DNA from: Agathobacter sp.
GTDB taxonomy: Bacteria > Bacillota > Clostridia > Lachnospirales > Lachnospiraceae
Reading direction: 5' to 3'
DNA: 64,000 bases
NCBI GenBank assembly: GCA_017409825.1
Contig: JAFQRZ010000024.1
Span: 274,367-338,366, forward strand
Shown: positions 9,796 through 18,061 of the stretch, piece after piece
Position numbering within the stretch: position 1 is the first letter of the stretch
Layout: every line of letters starts with the position of its first letter
The notes under the pieces: generated by a model
The model's input: only the letters and a program-made list of their open reading frames with translations
What the model was told of the DNA's origin: nothing
Databases searched by the model: none
Translations under genes and position numbers: made by a program

Positions 9796-10385
9796 GTTGT
9801 CTCCTTTTTATCTTCATCATATTTGATATCAAAGATGTTTATGACTTCCGCACCAAAAATATCATGAAGATATGCATAAATCTCACGATTATTGATATCA
9901 CGATTCTGCTTACGAATAATATTTTTCTTTAAATCAATACGAACCTGATTAATCCATTCCTCTATTTCTGCCGACTCTGTCTGATTCAGACGCAACTTTT
10001 CATAAAAATAATCCATTGATAACAACATCAACTCATCATTGTTTTCACGAATCTGATGCGGAATATCCATAAGCTCATCTTCGCATTCATCCAACTTCTC
10101 ATTAATCTCATCAATCAGACGTTTATTCTCTTCAAGTTTCTTGTCCTTATCGTCCATCCCCTGAACAATCTCATCCAACAGTCTGCCTTTAAGCTTTTTC
10201 AGTTCTTTCAGACGGTTATTCAGCCTACCCTGTTCTGCTAAAAGAGTATTCAGTTTTGATTCTAATTCTTTAATTTCTTCTGTCTTGCCATGAACCGCAA
10301 ACAAACGATGCCACTTTTGGTCTAATACCAAAAGTGGAACCGTTTTACCAATTAAAGCAGACTTAAAATCCTGTCTTTCCTTCAT
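9792..10385 (-). CDS. Uncharacterised coiled-coil protein
   Basis: I do not recognise this 197-residue protein. After about 35 residues (SALIGKTVPLLVLDQKWHRLF) it becomes a long charged coiled coil (about 35-120) rich in Leu heptads (KIKELESKLNTLL-like pattern). A second helical part ends in HDIFGAEVINIFDIKYDED. No membrane segment or signal peptide is seen. I start it at ATG 10385, since AAGGATG is nine bases upstream and too close to the ATG at 10394. It is placed between rex and nnr and overlaps nnr by a TTGA junction. Co-translation with a housekeeping enzyme suggests a core, not accessory, function. Confidence 0.75.
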   Translation of the reverse strand: MKERQDFKSALIGKTVPLLVLDQKWHRLFAVHGKTEEIKELESKLNTLLAEQGRLNNRLKELKKLKGRLLDEIVQGMDDKDKKLEENKRLIDEINEKLDECEDELMDIPHQIRENNDELMLLSMDYFYEKLRLNQTESAEIEEWINQVRIDLKKNIIRKQNRDINNREIYAYLHDIFGAEVINIFDIKYDEDKKETT

Positions 10386-10403
10386 AAAAAGCATCCTTAA
10401 ATA

Positions 10404-11036
10404 CTATTGTTTATTCTTTACAATATTATAAGATAATTGCATTAAGCTATCTGACAAATGAACATTTTCGACTACAACGCTTTCATCATCTACATCCAAA
10501 TCCACATGCGCAAAATTCCAAATCGCACGAATTCCTAATTCGACCAAGCGCTGTGCTGTATTATCTGCACTTTGTTTCGGCATAGTAAGCGCTGCAATAT
10601 CAACCTTATGATTCTGACAAAACACCTCTAGCTCATCCAATGCATGGATTTTAATCCCACGCACTTCTTTACCGATGATTTCCGGATTTACATCAAACAA
10701 AGCAACTGTAACAAATCCCAAGCTGTCAAATCTACCATAATTTGCAATTGCCTGCCCCAGATTACCAGCACCGATAATAATAAGATTGTGGGTCTGGTCT
10801 AATCCTAAAATTTTGCCGATTTCTTCATACAAAAAGCGAACATTATATCCATAGCCCTGCTGTCCAAATCCGCCAAAATTATTCAAATCCTGGCGAATCT
10901 GCGAAGCCGTTACTTTCATTAACTTGCTCAATTCATTTGAAGATACTCGTTCAACCCCTTGTTCTAAAAGATCTCTTAAATAACGATAGTATCTTGGCAT
11001 ACGTCTTACAACTGCCTGTGAGATTCCTTTTTCCAC
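10404..11036 (-). CDS. rex: Redox-sensing transcriptional repressor Rex
   Basis: Rex represses fermentation and NADH-oxidising genes when the NADH/NAD+ ratio is low. The 210-residue protein has an N-terminal winged helix (about 1-78; MPRYYRYLRDLLEQG and SSNELSKLMKVTASQIRQDL). A Rossmann domain follows, with the NAD(H)-binding GAGNLGQAIANY near residue 90. A C-terminal swapped helix completes it. The start codon is GTG at 11036, preceded by GGGGGAAGAG. It is 21 bases after icd and 18 before the coiled-coil gene. A Rex-like palindrome sits in the operon promoter (12296-12309), so autoregulation is plausible. Confidence 0.96.
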   Translation of the reverse strand: MEKGISQAVVRRMPRYYRYLRDLLEQGVERVSSNELSKLMKVTASQIRQDLNNFGGFGQQGYGYNVRFLYEEIGKILGLDQTHNLIIIGAGNLGQAIANYGRFDSLGFVTVALFDVNPEIIGKEVRGIKIHALDELEVFCQNHKVDIAALTMPKQSADNTAQRLVELGIRAIWNFAHVDLDVDDESVVVENVHLSDSLMQLSYNIVKNKQ

Positions 11037-11057
11037 AATCTCTTCCCCCGTTTCTGA

Positions 11058-12266
11058 TTATAACATCACTTCTAATTCTTCGCGAATTGCTTTGATGAAG
11101 CCCTCACTGTTCAATACAGTAACATTTTCTAACGACGTAATAAGCGCAAGGTCCTTAGTCATCTTTCCGGACTCAATTGTTTTTACACATGCAGCTTCTA
11201 ACTTATCTGCAAAAGCACTCAATTCAGGAATATTATCTAATTCCCCACGTTTTCTCAGCGCACCAGTCCAAGCAAAGATGGTTGCAACAGAGTTCGTAGA
11301 GGTCTCTTCACCCTTCAAATGTTTGTAATAATGTCTCTGTACAGTACCATGTGCAGCTTCATATTCGAAATAGCCTTCTGGCGAAACTAATACAGAAGTC
11401 ATCATTGCAAGCGAACCAAAAGCAGATGAAATCATATCACTCATAACATCACCATCATAGTTCTTACAAGCCCAAATATAGCCGCCTTCTGATTTTACAA
11501 CACGTGCAACCGCATCATCAATCAAAGTATAGAAATATTCAATACCTGCCGCTTCAAATGCTTCTTTATACTGTGCTTCATAAATATCTGCAAAGATATC
11601 TTTAAACGTATGATCGTATTTCTTAGAAATCGTATCTTTTGTTGCAAACCAAAGATCCTGTTTGGTATCTAAAGCATATTTAAAACAGCTATGTGCAAAG
11701 CTCTCAATTGATGCTTCAATATTGTGCTGTCCCTGAACAATACCCGCACCTGTAAAATTATGGATGAGCTCTCTTGTTTCTGTTCCATCTTCTGCTGTAT
11801 ATACAAGTTCTACTTTACCAGCAGCTGGAATCTTCATTTCAGAAGCCTTATAAACGTCACCATAAGCATGACGCGCAATCGTAATTGGTTTCTTCCATGA
11901 TTTTACATTTGGTTCAATTCCTTTTACTAAAATAGGAGCACGGAACACTGTACCATCTAAAATTGCACGAATTGTTCCATTTGGACTCTTCCACATTTCT
12001 TTTAAATTATATTCTGTCATACGTGCTGCATTAGGAGTAATCGTTGCACATTTCACAGCTACACCATATTTCTTTGTCGCATAAGCTGAATCGAATGTAA
12101 CCTGGTCATTGGTACGATTTCTTTCTTCCAACCCTAAATCATAATATTCGGATTTTAAATCAATAAAAGGATAAATCAGTTCATCCTTAATCATTTTCCA
12201 AAGAATTCTTGTCATTTCATCCCCATCCATTTCAACCAATGGGATAATCATTTTAATTTTTTCCAT
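11058..12266 (-). CDS. icd: NADP-dependent isocitrate dehydrogenase
   Basis: Icd converts isocitrate to 2-oxoglutarate and CO2, feeding glutamate synthesis in anaerobes with an incomplete citric acid cycle. The 402-residue length and the motifs [10 protein letters not shown] and [13 protein letters not shown] fit the homodimeric eukaryote-like (type II) NADP enzymes. The phosphorylatable-serine E. coli type is a poorer match. The start ATG 12266 follows CGAGG. It is the first gene of the unit leading into rex, nnr, alr and mazF. Confidence 0.95.
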   Translation of the reverse strand: MEKIKMIIPLVEMDGDEMTRILWKMIKDELIYPFIDLKSEYYDLGLEERNRTNDQVTFDSAYATKKYGVAVKCATITPNAARMTEYNLKEMWKSPNGTIRAILDGTVFRAPILVKGIEPNVKSWKKPITIARHAYGDVYKASEMKIPAAGKVELVYTAEDGTETRELIHNFTGAGIVQGQHNIEASIESFAHSCFKYALDTKQDLWFATKDTISKKYDHTFKDIFADIYEAQYKEAFEAAGIEYFYTLIDDAVARVVKSEGGYIWACKNYDGDVMSDMISSAFGSLAMMTSVLVSPEGYFEYEAAHGTVQRHYYKHLKGEETSTNSVATIFAWTGALRKRGELDNIPELSAFADKLEAACVKTIESGKMTKDLALITSLENVTVLNSEGFIKAIREELEVML

Positions 12267-12295
12267 ATCTAGTACCTCGAAGTTATAATATTACA

Positions 12296-12330
12296 GTTAA
12301 AAGTTTAACGATTTCCTCCAATAAAGTCAA
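12296..12330 (-). promoter_or_regulatory. icd operon promoter with overlapping Rex-like operator
   Basis: On the minus strand TTGACT (12330-12325), a 17-base spacer and TAAACT (12307-12302) form a good sigma-A promoter. The palindrome GTTAA-ACTT-TTAAC (12309-12296) covers the -10 box. It matches the core of the published Rex site TTGTTAA-N4-TTAACAA at 11 of 14 fixed positions. Binding there would block RNA polymerase. This is inference; no binding data exist here. Confidence 0.65.
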
Positions 12331-12399
12331 TATTTTTGTAACCATTATTTGTCTTTCACATACCATATACTGTAAACATAAATTTTTAGGAGGTCACTT

Positions 12400-12624
12400 A
12401 TGAGTGATTTAAGTGCAACAAACTGTGGATGTAATGATGGATGTGGATGTGGATTCAGTAATGGTAATTCTATTATTTGGATTATCATCCTTTTATGCTG
12501 CTGTGGCAACGGCAATTCTGGCTTTGGCAACAATGGCTGTGGTGGCGACAATAGCTGTCTATGGATCATCCTTCTTCTCCTCTTCTGTGGCGGTGGATGC
12601 GGAAACAATAACGGCTGTTTCTAA
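12400..12624 (+). CDS. Small Gly/Cys/Asn-rich hydrophobic protein
   Basis: This 74-residue protein alternates low-complexity Cys-Gly-Asn segments (CGCNDGCGCGF, CCCGNGNSGFGNN) with two short hydrophobic stretches (IIWIIILL and LWIILLLLF). It has 14 or so cysteines. Databases name relatives in Clostridia chorion-class high-cysteine proteins, and some resemble spore-associated YjcZ-like peptides; neither gives a function. The AGGAGG eight bases before the ATG and the in-frame terminator downstream support a real gene. The Pro-rich reading on the opposite strand is its shadow. It could be a spore or envelope component. Confidence 0.75.
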   Translation: MSDLSATNCGCNDGCGCGFSNGNSIIWIIILLCCCGNGNSGFGNNGCGGDNSCLWIILLLLFCGGGCGNNNGCF

Positions 12625-12650
12625 TTTTTCATGAAATATCATCCCAAAAG

Positions 12651-12680
12651 GGCGACGGATTACCCGTCGCCTCTTTTTTT
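12651..12680 (+). terminator. Intrinsic terminator shared by two convergent small genes
   Basis: A perfect 8-bp stem GGCGACGG / CCGTCGCC with loop ATTAC (12651-12671) is followed by CTCTTTTTTT. It ends the Gly/Cys-rich gene on the plus strand. The opposite-strand small gene runs into it. Confidence 0.85.
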
Positions 12681-12818
12681 CTTATTTTCTTGTGGTTTCT
12701 GTTCATACGAATCTTTTAAATATTTATCCAATCCACAATTTTTCGATATTTTTTTCTTTTTAATACATTCTTCATCTATTTCAAAAAAACTATTCCCATC
12801 AATAACTAATTTTCCCAT
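12660..12818 (-). CDS. Small basic protein (52 residues), conserved-looking, unknown function
   Basis: This 52-residue frame is too short for most gene callers. It begins MGKLVIDGNSFFEIDEEC and ends in a Lys-rich tail (QKPQENKKKRGDG). The ATG at 12818 has GGAGAG six bases upstream, and the stop lies inside the shared terminator hairpin. The N-terminal pattern of a short beta-hairpin followed by IDEEC and a basic stretch resembles small unnamed proteins I have seen in Lachnospiraceae, but I cannot name the family. It is convergent with the Gly/Cys-rich gene and divergent from the next pair. Confidence 0.6.
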   Translation of the reverse strand: MGKLVIDGNSFFEIDEECIKKKKISKNCGLDKYLKDSYEQKPQENKKKRGDG

Positions 12819-12911
12819 TGTATGCTCTCCATTTACTCTTTTTATATCTTATGAAATTTTGAGCATAACTGTGCCACTTCACACATAAACTGAAAACAAA
12901 AAAGAGTTTTT

Positions 12912-13241
12912 ATGGAACATGAACAATATGTAACCGAATACGATGGACTTGTGCAAACAAGAGAATTACAAATGTTAAAATCCCTTCTTCCATTTGCAAA
13001 TGTTAGAAGTCAAATGCCACTTGCGATTTTGATTCAATCTATGGAATTTCGTAATACTATTCAAATGTTTCAAAACAATGCAAATGTACTCTCCGCCTGC
13101 TCTGTACATAACGAGCCCGACAAACGAAGTGCCATGATACAAACCCTTCGCAAATTTTGTACGCCTAAAGAAAAGGAAACCATTGATACCTTGCTGAATA
13201 TTATGTGTGTGATGGAAAACTATGATACCTTTTCATCCTAA
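12912..13241 (+). CDS. Uncharacterised small helical protein
   Basis: I do not recognise this 109-residue protein. It is predicted helical, with no signal peptide. The N-terminal half is MEHEQYVTEYDGLVQTRELQ followed by an amphipathic segment. The C-terminal part contains CTPKEKETIDTLLNIM. A similar pattern (LPPAEKTKINKIMSMM) ends the next gene, which suggests the two are related or act together. The ribosome site is weak (GAG). The stop codon is immediately followed by the strong AGGAGG of the next gene, so the pair is co-transcribed. Confidence 0.65.
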   Translation: MEHEQYVTEYDGLVQTRELQMLKSLLPFANVRSQMPLAILIQSMEFRNTIQMFQNNANVLSACSVHNEPDKRSAMIQTLRKFCTPKEKETIDTLLNIMCVMENYDTFSS

Positions 13242-13255
13242 AGGAGGACGAAGCA

Positions 13256-13522
13256 TTGGATGACTTTTTATTAAACAATCCCTTATTAAAGGGAATGGAC
13301 CAGGAAAAATTACAGTTTATTATGAATTTTGCTGCGAAAGATAAACCAACCAACATGCGTGATGCTATGCCTTTTCTATTAGCCAATATGAATCAGGCAA
13401 AGAAGCAAAACATCCGCTTTTCCAATCCGGAAATTCAATTAATCGCAGAGATTCTTTCTAAAGATTTACCACCTGCCGAAAAAACAAAAATAAACAAAAT
13501 TATGTCTATGATGTTAAAGTAA
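13256..13522 (+). CDS. Uncharacterised small helical protein, partner of the preceding gene
   Basis: This 88-residue, mostly helical protein starts at a TTG codon (13256) preceded by AGGAGG at 13242-13247, giving MDDFLLNNPLLKGMDQEKL. It ends with LPPAEKTKINKIMSMMLK, echoing the C-terminal part of its neighbour. No catalytic motif, metal site or membrane segment is visible. The TTG start has a better ribosome site than any internal ATG. A perfect 12-bp terminator follows 5 bases after the stop. Function is unknown. Confidence 0.65.
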   Translation: MDDFLLNNPLLKGMDQEKLQFIMNFAAKDKPTNMRDAMPFLLANMNQAKKQNIRFSNPEIQLIAEILSKDLPPAEKTKINKIMSMMLK

Positions 13523-13527
13523 AGAAA

Positions 13528-13574
13528 AAAGCTATCGCATGAACGCCTCAAATTGTGCGATAGCTTTCTTTATT
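13528..13574. terminator. Bidirectional intrinsic terminator
   Basis: A perfect 12-bp stem AAAGCTATCGCA / TGCGATAGCTTT (13528-13539 and 13556-13567) is followed by CTTTATTTTT on the plus strand and TTCTTT on the minus strand. It serves the small gene pair and the convergent secreted-protein gene. Confidence 0.85.
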
Positions 13575-14625
13575 TTTGAATCACTAAAATTTTATCCAAT
13601 GGCATGGAACTCTTCCCTTTTCCATCCATACCTTCCATATATTTTCTTCCTGCAGATTCAAATAGCACATAAAGTTTATCCTCTTCCCATACAATCTCCT
13701 CCGAACAAGGAGGCAATTCGATTTGTTTCGTATAGTCACCCAAATCATTTATCATGGAATAAACGGAATGATATTTTTTGATATAGGAAGATTTCTTACG
13801 TCCATAGGAAGTGCTCATATACACTTCTCCATCCTCTGCAAACGCCACCCCCTGTACCTTTGGTGGTATTCGCATGGTATCCTCCGCCATTAATACATCG
13901 TCCTTTTCTCTAAATGTATAATTTATCATAATCGAATTTGTCCAAATTGAATGCGTCGCCACCCAAAGCTTTCCATCATAAAAAGTGACACAGGATGGAA
14001 TATTATTCACTCGATATCCATCCATCAAATTTCGAACATCTATCATCTGCCCTTTGTTTTCTGCTATCATTTGCTTTACAAATGTATAGGAGATTTTTTC
14101 TAGCATCATCTTTGAGGAATTACATACCCATAAATGCTTTCCATCATAAGTCAAACCACCCAAATGGCTATTCTCATCCATCCCAAGCGAAAGCAAATGT
14201 TCTCCGCTTGTTTTATCATATACCTTGACCTTGCCAAGACCTCCATACTCACCTGAATAAGAGCTGATAAAGACATACTCATCCGTCATACATAACCCTT
14301 GTGGGTATTCGTCATACTCATATACATTTTCTTCGGAATCTTCAAACGAATGAAAGATATCTATTTCATCTACAAAGCGATAGTTTAACTCAACCAATCT
14401 CTTCTCACGAGAATCTGTCTTTTTTTGATTTTCCAGCTTGTATGCATAATTCTTTACATTTGCATAATTGTCAATTTTAACCATATTCCCCCGAATAACA
14501 GAATAGCCTGAGGACAATTTCTTATCCTCAGGCATATCATTATCTTGTTTTGATACTGTTGTCAGTCCCAAGAATAGGACCAGACTAAAAACACACAATT
14601 TATTCTTCGATATTAACAAGTTCAC
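13570..14625 (-). CDS. Secreted protein of unknown function, possible beta-propeller
   Basis: This protein of about 351 residues has a probable signal peptide in its first 25 residues (basic VNLLISKNKL, hydrophobic CVFSLVLFLGLTTV). The mature part has repeated strands with GL.Y/F.DG.LWV-type motifs (LGGLTYDGKHLWVCNS; TFYDGKLWVATHS; VAFAEDGEVYMSTS), which suggest a propeller-like fold. I place the start at GTG 14625, because the longer frame has no ribosome site and would put the signal sequence inside the protein. It overlaps the end of the EF-G-like gene by 26 bases, with no intervening terminator, so the two are probably co-transcribed. Start and role are uncertain. Confidence 0.65.
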   Translation of the reverse strand: MNLLISKNKLCVFSLVLFLGLTTVSKQDNDMPEDKKLSSGYSVIRGNMVKIDNYANVKNYAYKLENQKKTDSREKRLVELNYRFVDEIDIFHSFEDSEENVYEYDEYPQGLCMTDEYVFISSYSGEYGGLGKVKVYDKTSGEHLLSLGMDENSHLGGLTYDGKHLWVCNSSKMMLEKISYTFVKQMIAENKGQMIDVRNLMDGYRVNNIPSCVTFYDGKLWVATHSIWTNSIMINYTFREKDDVLMAEDTMRIPPKVQGVAFAEDGEVYMSTSYGRKKSSYIKKYHSVYSMINDLGDYTKQIELPPCSEEIVWEEDKLYVLFESAGRKYMEGMDGKGKSSMPLDKILVIQK

Positions 14626-16687
14626 TCGCTCTTTCTTCAATCTGCTTCTTAGCAACTTCTTCTGGAGCCTGTTCATATCTTGCGAATTCATAAGAGAATG
14701 TACCACTACCACTTGTCATAGAACGAAGCTGAGTGTTGTATCCGTATAATTCAAGGTTTGGAATATCAGCAACGACTTCTGTATTGCCATTTCCAACTGG
14801 GTTCATACCCATTACACGACCACGTCTCTTATTTAAATCACCCATGATGTCACCAGTATATTCATCTGGAACAACAACTTTAAGAGTAGAAATAGGCTCT
14901 AATAATACAGGTGAAGCTTCCATGAAGCCTTTCTTGAACGCCTGAGCAGCTGCAACCTTGAATGCCATTTCTGAAGAGTCTACTGGATGGTAAGAACCAT
15001 CGTATAATACAGCTTTTACGCCGATAACTGGATAAGCTGCCAAAGGACCACTCTTAACAGATTCTGCAATACCTTTTTCTACTGCTGGGAAGTAGTTCTT
15101 TGGAACCGCTCCACCAACTACACACTGTTCAAATACATAAGCTTCATCTTCGCCAGATGGTTCAAATGTCATCTTAACGTGTCCATACTGTCCATGTCCA
15201 CCAGACTGTTTTTTGTACTTGTATTCTACATCTGATTTCTTACGTAAGGTTTCACGGAATGCAACCTTTGGTTTCGAAAGTTCGATTTCTACTTTGTATT
15301 TTTCTGCTAATGTGTTTACAACAACTTCAAGATGCTGATCACCCATACCATATAATAAAGTCTGTCCATTTTCTGCATCATTTACATTCAAAAGTGTCAA
15401 ATCTTCCATTAACACTTTCTGTAAAGCCTGGGAAATCTTGTCTTCATCTCCTTTATTCTTTGCTTTGTATCTCATAGACACATAAGGCTTTGGCATCTGA
15501 GTACGGATGTAAGCGATAGGGTTATTCTTAGCAGATAAAGTATCTGTTGTAAGTGTTTTCTGTAATTTCGCTAATGCTCCGATATCACCAGCATGTAATT
15601 CGGTTACTTCTTCTGTCTTATTTCCACGAAGAACATATAAGTGACCTGTCTTTTCTTCGCATTCTCTATGATAGTTGTATAAAACATCGTCTGCTTTTAA
15701 TACACCAGAGTTTACTTTAATTAAAGAGTATTTTCCGATATATGGGTCAACGATAGTCTTGAATACATAAGCAGATTTTGCTTTTGCAAAGTCATAGTCT
15801 GCATTGAATACTTCGTTATTTACGGTATTGATACCAGCTACTTTTCTCTTGTCTGGGCTTGGTAAATATTTTACGATATCAGCCATCAGTGTATACATAC
15901 CACGAGCCAATGTATTAGAACCCATAAGTACTGGAACGATAGAGCCATCACCTACATTTACACGAAGTGCCTGACGAATTTCATCTTCTGAGAATTCATC
16001 ACCTTCAAAATAACGTTCCATAAATTCTTCTGAAGTTTCAGCAACTGATTCTAATAATGCTTCTCTACAAAGCTCAAGATTATCTTTTGAATAATCTGGA
16101 ACATCAAATTTATCTACTGTTCCCTTGTCATTCCAACGTTTTGCAGTCTGCTGAACTACGTTTACATAGCCTACAAACTGTTCATTTTCACGAATTGGTA
16201 AATGGAATGGAGCAATTTTCTTTCCATATAATTCTTGTAAATCAGCTACTACCTGTCTGTAGCTTGCATTATCGATGTCCATTTCTGTTACAAAGAAGAT
16301 ACGTGGTAATTTGTATTTTTCGCAAATTTCCCAAGCACGTTTTGTGCCAGTCTGAACACCAGCTTTACCAGATACTACGATAATTGCTGCATCAGCAACA
16401 GATGCTGCCTCTTCTACTTCTCCGACAAAATCAAAAGAACCTGGTGTATCTAAGATATTAACTTTTACGTCACCCCAAGGAATTGGAACTAATGAAGTAT
16501 GGATAGAAATGTTACGTTTGATCTCCTCTTTATCATAATCGCTGATAGTATTTCCGTCTGCAACAGTTCCCATTCTGCCCGTCATACCAGCAAGATAAGC
16601 CATAGCTTCTACTAATGAAGTTTTACCACTTCCTGCGTGTCCTAAAAGAACCACGTTTCTAATTTTGTCTGTTGTGTAAACATTCAT
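14600..16687 (-). CDS. EF-G-like translational GTPase (FusA2 type) with altered G motifs
   Basis: The 695-residue protein has the five-domain EF-G layout and begins with a P-loop GHAGSGKTSLVEA. Sequence comparison from memory puts it nearer to the FusA2/EF-G-like paralogues (as in mycobacteria) than to ribosomal-operon EF-G. The G3 motif reads DTPGSFDF instead of DTPGHVDF, so the catalytic His is replaced by Ser. G4 reads VTEMDID instead of NKMD. The switch I segment lacks the usual IT.TSAA. C-terminal domains III-V are intact (GGHGQYGHVKMTFEP). It may bind ribosomes without normal GTP turnover. GGGAGGG precedes the ATG. Confidence 0.88.
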   Translation of the reverse strand: MNVYTTDKIRNVVLLGHAGSGKTSLVEAMAYLAGMTGRMGTVADGNTISDYDKEEIKRNISIHTSLVPIPWGDVKVNILDTPGSFDFVGEVEEAASVADAAIIVVSGKAGVQTGTKRAWEICEKYKLPRIFFVTEMDIDNASYRQVVADLQELYGKKIAPFHLPIRENEQFVGYVNVVQQTAKRWNDKGTVDKFDVPDYSKDNLELCREALLESVAETSEEFMERYFEGDEFSEDEIRQALRVNVGDGSIVPVLMGSNTLARGMYTLMADIVKYLPSPDKRKVAGINTVNNEVFNADYDFAKAKSAYVFKTIVDPYIGKYSLIKVNSGVLKADDVLYNYHRECEEKTGHLYVLRGNKTEEVTELHAGDIGALAKLQKTLTTDTLSAKNNPIAYIRTQMPKPYVSMRYKAKNKGDEDKISQALQKVLMEDLTLLNVNDAENGQTLLYGMGDQHLEVVVNTLAEKYKVEIELSKPKVAFRETLRKKSDVEYKYKKQSGGHGQYGHVKMTFEPSGEDEAYVFEQCVVGGAVPKNYFPAVEKGIAESVKSGPLAAYPVIGVKAVLYDGSYHPVDSSEMAFKVAAAQAFKKGFMEASPVLLEPISTLKVVVPDEYTGDIMGDLNKRRGRVMGMNPVGNGNTEVVADIPNLELYGYNTQLRSMTSGSGTFSYEFARYEQAPEEVAKKQIEERASELVNIEE

Positions 16688-16720
16688 TTTAAAAACCCTC
16701 CCAAAAATAAGTATGGATTT

Positions 16721-16749
16721 ATTGTACTATTTTTTTTAGGATTTCACAA
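16721..16749 (-). promoter_or_regulatory. Promoter of the EF-G-like gene
   Basis: On the minus strand TTGTGA (16749-16744), a 17-base spacer and TACAAT (16726-16721) lie about 30 bases upstream of the GGGAGGG ribosome site. Confidence 0.6.
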
Positions 16750-16850
16750 CTGTTTTATGTAATTTTTACATAAAAATTTAAGAATTTCTAACATTAATAT
16801 ACAATTCAAACAATTTCCAAACGTTCTTTAGGGATTTTTATAGAAATACC

Positions 16851-16879
16851 TTTCGATAATCAAGAAAATAAGGTACAAT
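16851..16879 (+). promoter_or_regulatory. Promoter of tyrA
   Basis: TTTCGA (16851-16856), a 17-base spacer and TACAAT (16874-16879) lie about 40 bases upstream of tyrA. The -35 box is weak. Confidence 0.5.
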
Positions 16880-16925
16880 ATTCAATATATTATCTTTTAA
16901 ATCATATTCCGCGGAGGATTAAAAT

Positions 16926-18023
16926 ATGAAGTTAGAAAAAATCGGTTTTATCGGTCTCGGGCTTATCGGAGGCTCGATTGCCAAGAAAATAAAATCAAAC
17001 CATCCGGATTGTGATATCATCGCAACTGCACGTCGCCAAGAAACGATTACAGAAGCATTTGAAATGGGGTTAATCTCAAATAGCGAATTACTTTCGCTTA
17101 ACACATTTGCAGATTGTGACTTAATCTTCCTTTGTGCACCAGTCGAAAAGAATTTGGATTACTTACGTGAATTAAAAAATATCATTTCAAACTACACCAT
17201 CATCACGGATGTAGGCAGCACAAAGACACAGATACATAAAGAAGTAATCAAACTTGGACTTGAAAAACAGTTTATCGGCGGACATCCTATGACCGGCTCT
17301 GAGAAAACTGGAATTTCTAATGCAAACGAATATTTACTTGAAAATGCATACTATATCATCACTCCTACTTCTCAGAATACACAGAATCAGATTGATGATT
17401 TCCATGCACTGGTAAAGGAACTGGGTTCTATCCCAATGATATTGGATTATGAGGCACACGACTATGCAACTGCTTCTATCAGCCATTTACCACACATGAT
17501 TGCCTATACCTTAGTAAATCTGGTAAAAGATATCGATGACGAAAATGAAACCATGAAAACAATCGCAGCAGGCGGATTCAAAGATATCACACGAATTGCA
17601 TCCTCTTCTCCTGTGATGTGGGAAAGCATTTGTATGACAAATCAAGAGCAATTACTCAGACTCATGGATAAATACATCGCTTCCCTTAGCGAACTGCGCA
17701 ACGATATCCAAGGTTCTGCTTCACAGACCTTGTTAGATAAATTCCAAAGTGCGAAGGATTACCGCGACTCCATCACTGTTCGCAATGTCAAATCCTACAA
17801 CAAAGTACACGAGCTCTTCCTCGACCTTGCAGACGAAGCAGGTGGAATTGCTATTATCGCAAGTATTCTTGCATTTAAGGGTATTTCTATCAAGAATATT
17901 GGCATTGTTCATAACCGTGAATTTGAAGAAGGTGTATTGCACATCGAATTTTATGATGCGGAATCGGTGGAATTGGCAGCCGAATTGCTGATTGAGAAAA
18001 ACTATATCGTACATAGACGCTAA
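16926..18023 (+). CDS. tyrA: Prephenate dehydrogenase with C-terminal ACT domain
   Basis: TyrA oxidises prephenate to 4-hydroxyphenylpyruvate in tyrosine synthesis. The 365-residue protein has an N-terminal NAD-binding fold (GFIGLGLIGGSIA at about residues 7-19) and the substrate motif GGHPMTGSEKTGISNA around residue 117. The C-terminal ACT domain (about 295-365) usually gives feedback inhibition by tyrosine. The ATG has GCGGAGG upstream. It is convergent with aroA, and the two are separated by one terminator. Confidence 0.95.
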   Translation: MKLEKIGFIGLGLIGGSIAKKIKSNHPDCDIIATARRQETITEAFEMGLISNSELLSLNTFADCDLIFLCAPVEKNLDYLRELKNIISNYTIITDVGSTKTQIHKEVIKLGLEKQFIGGHPMTGSEKTGISNANEYLLENAYYIITPTSQNTQNQIDDFHALVKELGSIPMILDYEAHDYATASISHLPHMIAYTLVNLVKDIDDENETMKTIAAGGFKDITRIASSSPVMWESICMTNQEQLLRLMDKYIASLSELRNDIQGSASQTLLDKFQSAKDYRDSITVRNVKSYNKVHELFLDLADEAGGIAIIASILAFKGISIKNIGIVHNREFEEGVLHIEFYDAESVELAAELLIEKNYIVHRR

Positions 18024-18027
18024 AAGA

Positions 18028-18061
18028 AAACTCTCCTGAAGATTCAGGAGAGTTTCATTTT
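18028..18061. terminator. Bidirectional terminator between tyrA and aroA
   Basis: The 13-bp perfect stem AAACTCTCCTGAA / TTCAGGAGAGTTT (18028-18040 and 18043-18055) with a two-base spacer is followed by CATTTTTAA on the plus strand. Confidence 0.85.

Noticed and set aside
12345-12608. Pro-rich 87-residue reading on the minus strand
   Set aside because: It is the antisense shadow of the Gly/Cys-rich gene at 12400-12624; Gly and Asn codons give Pro and His on the other strand, and it has no ribosome site.
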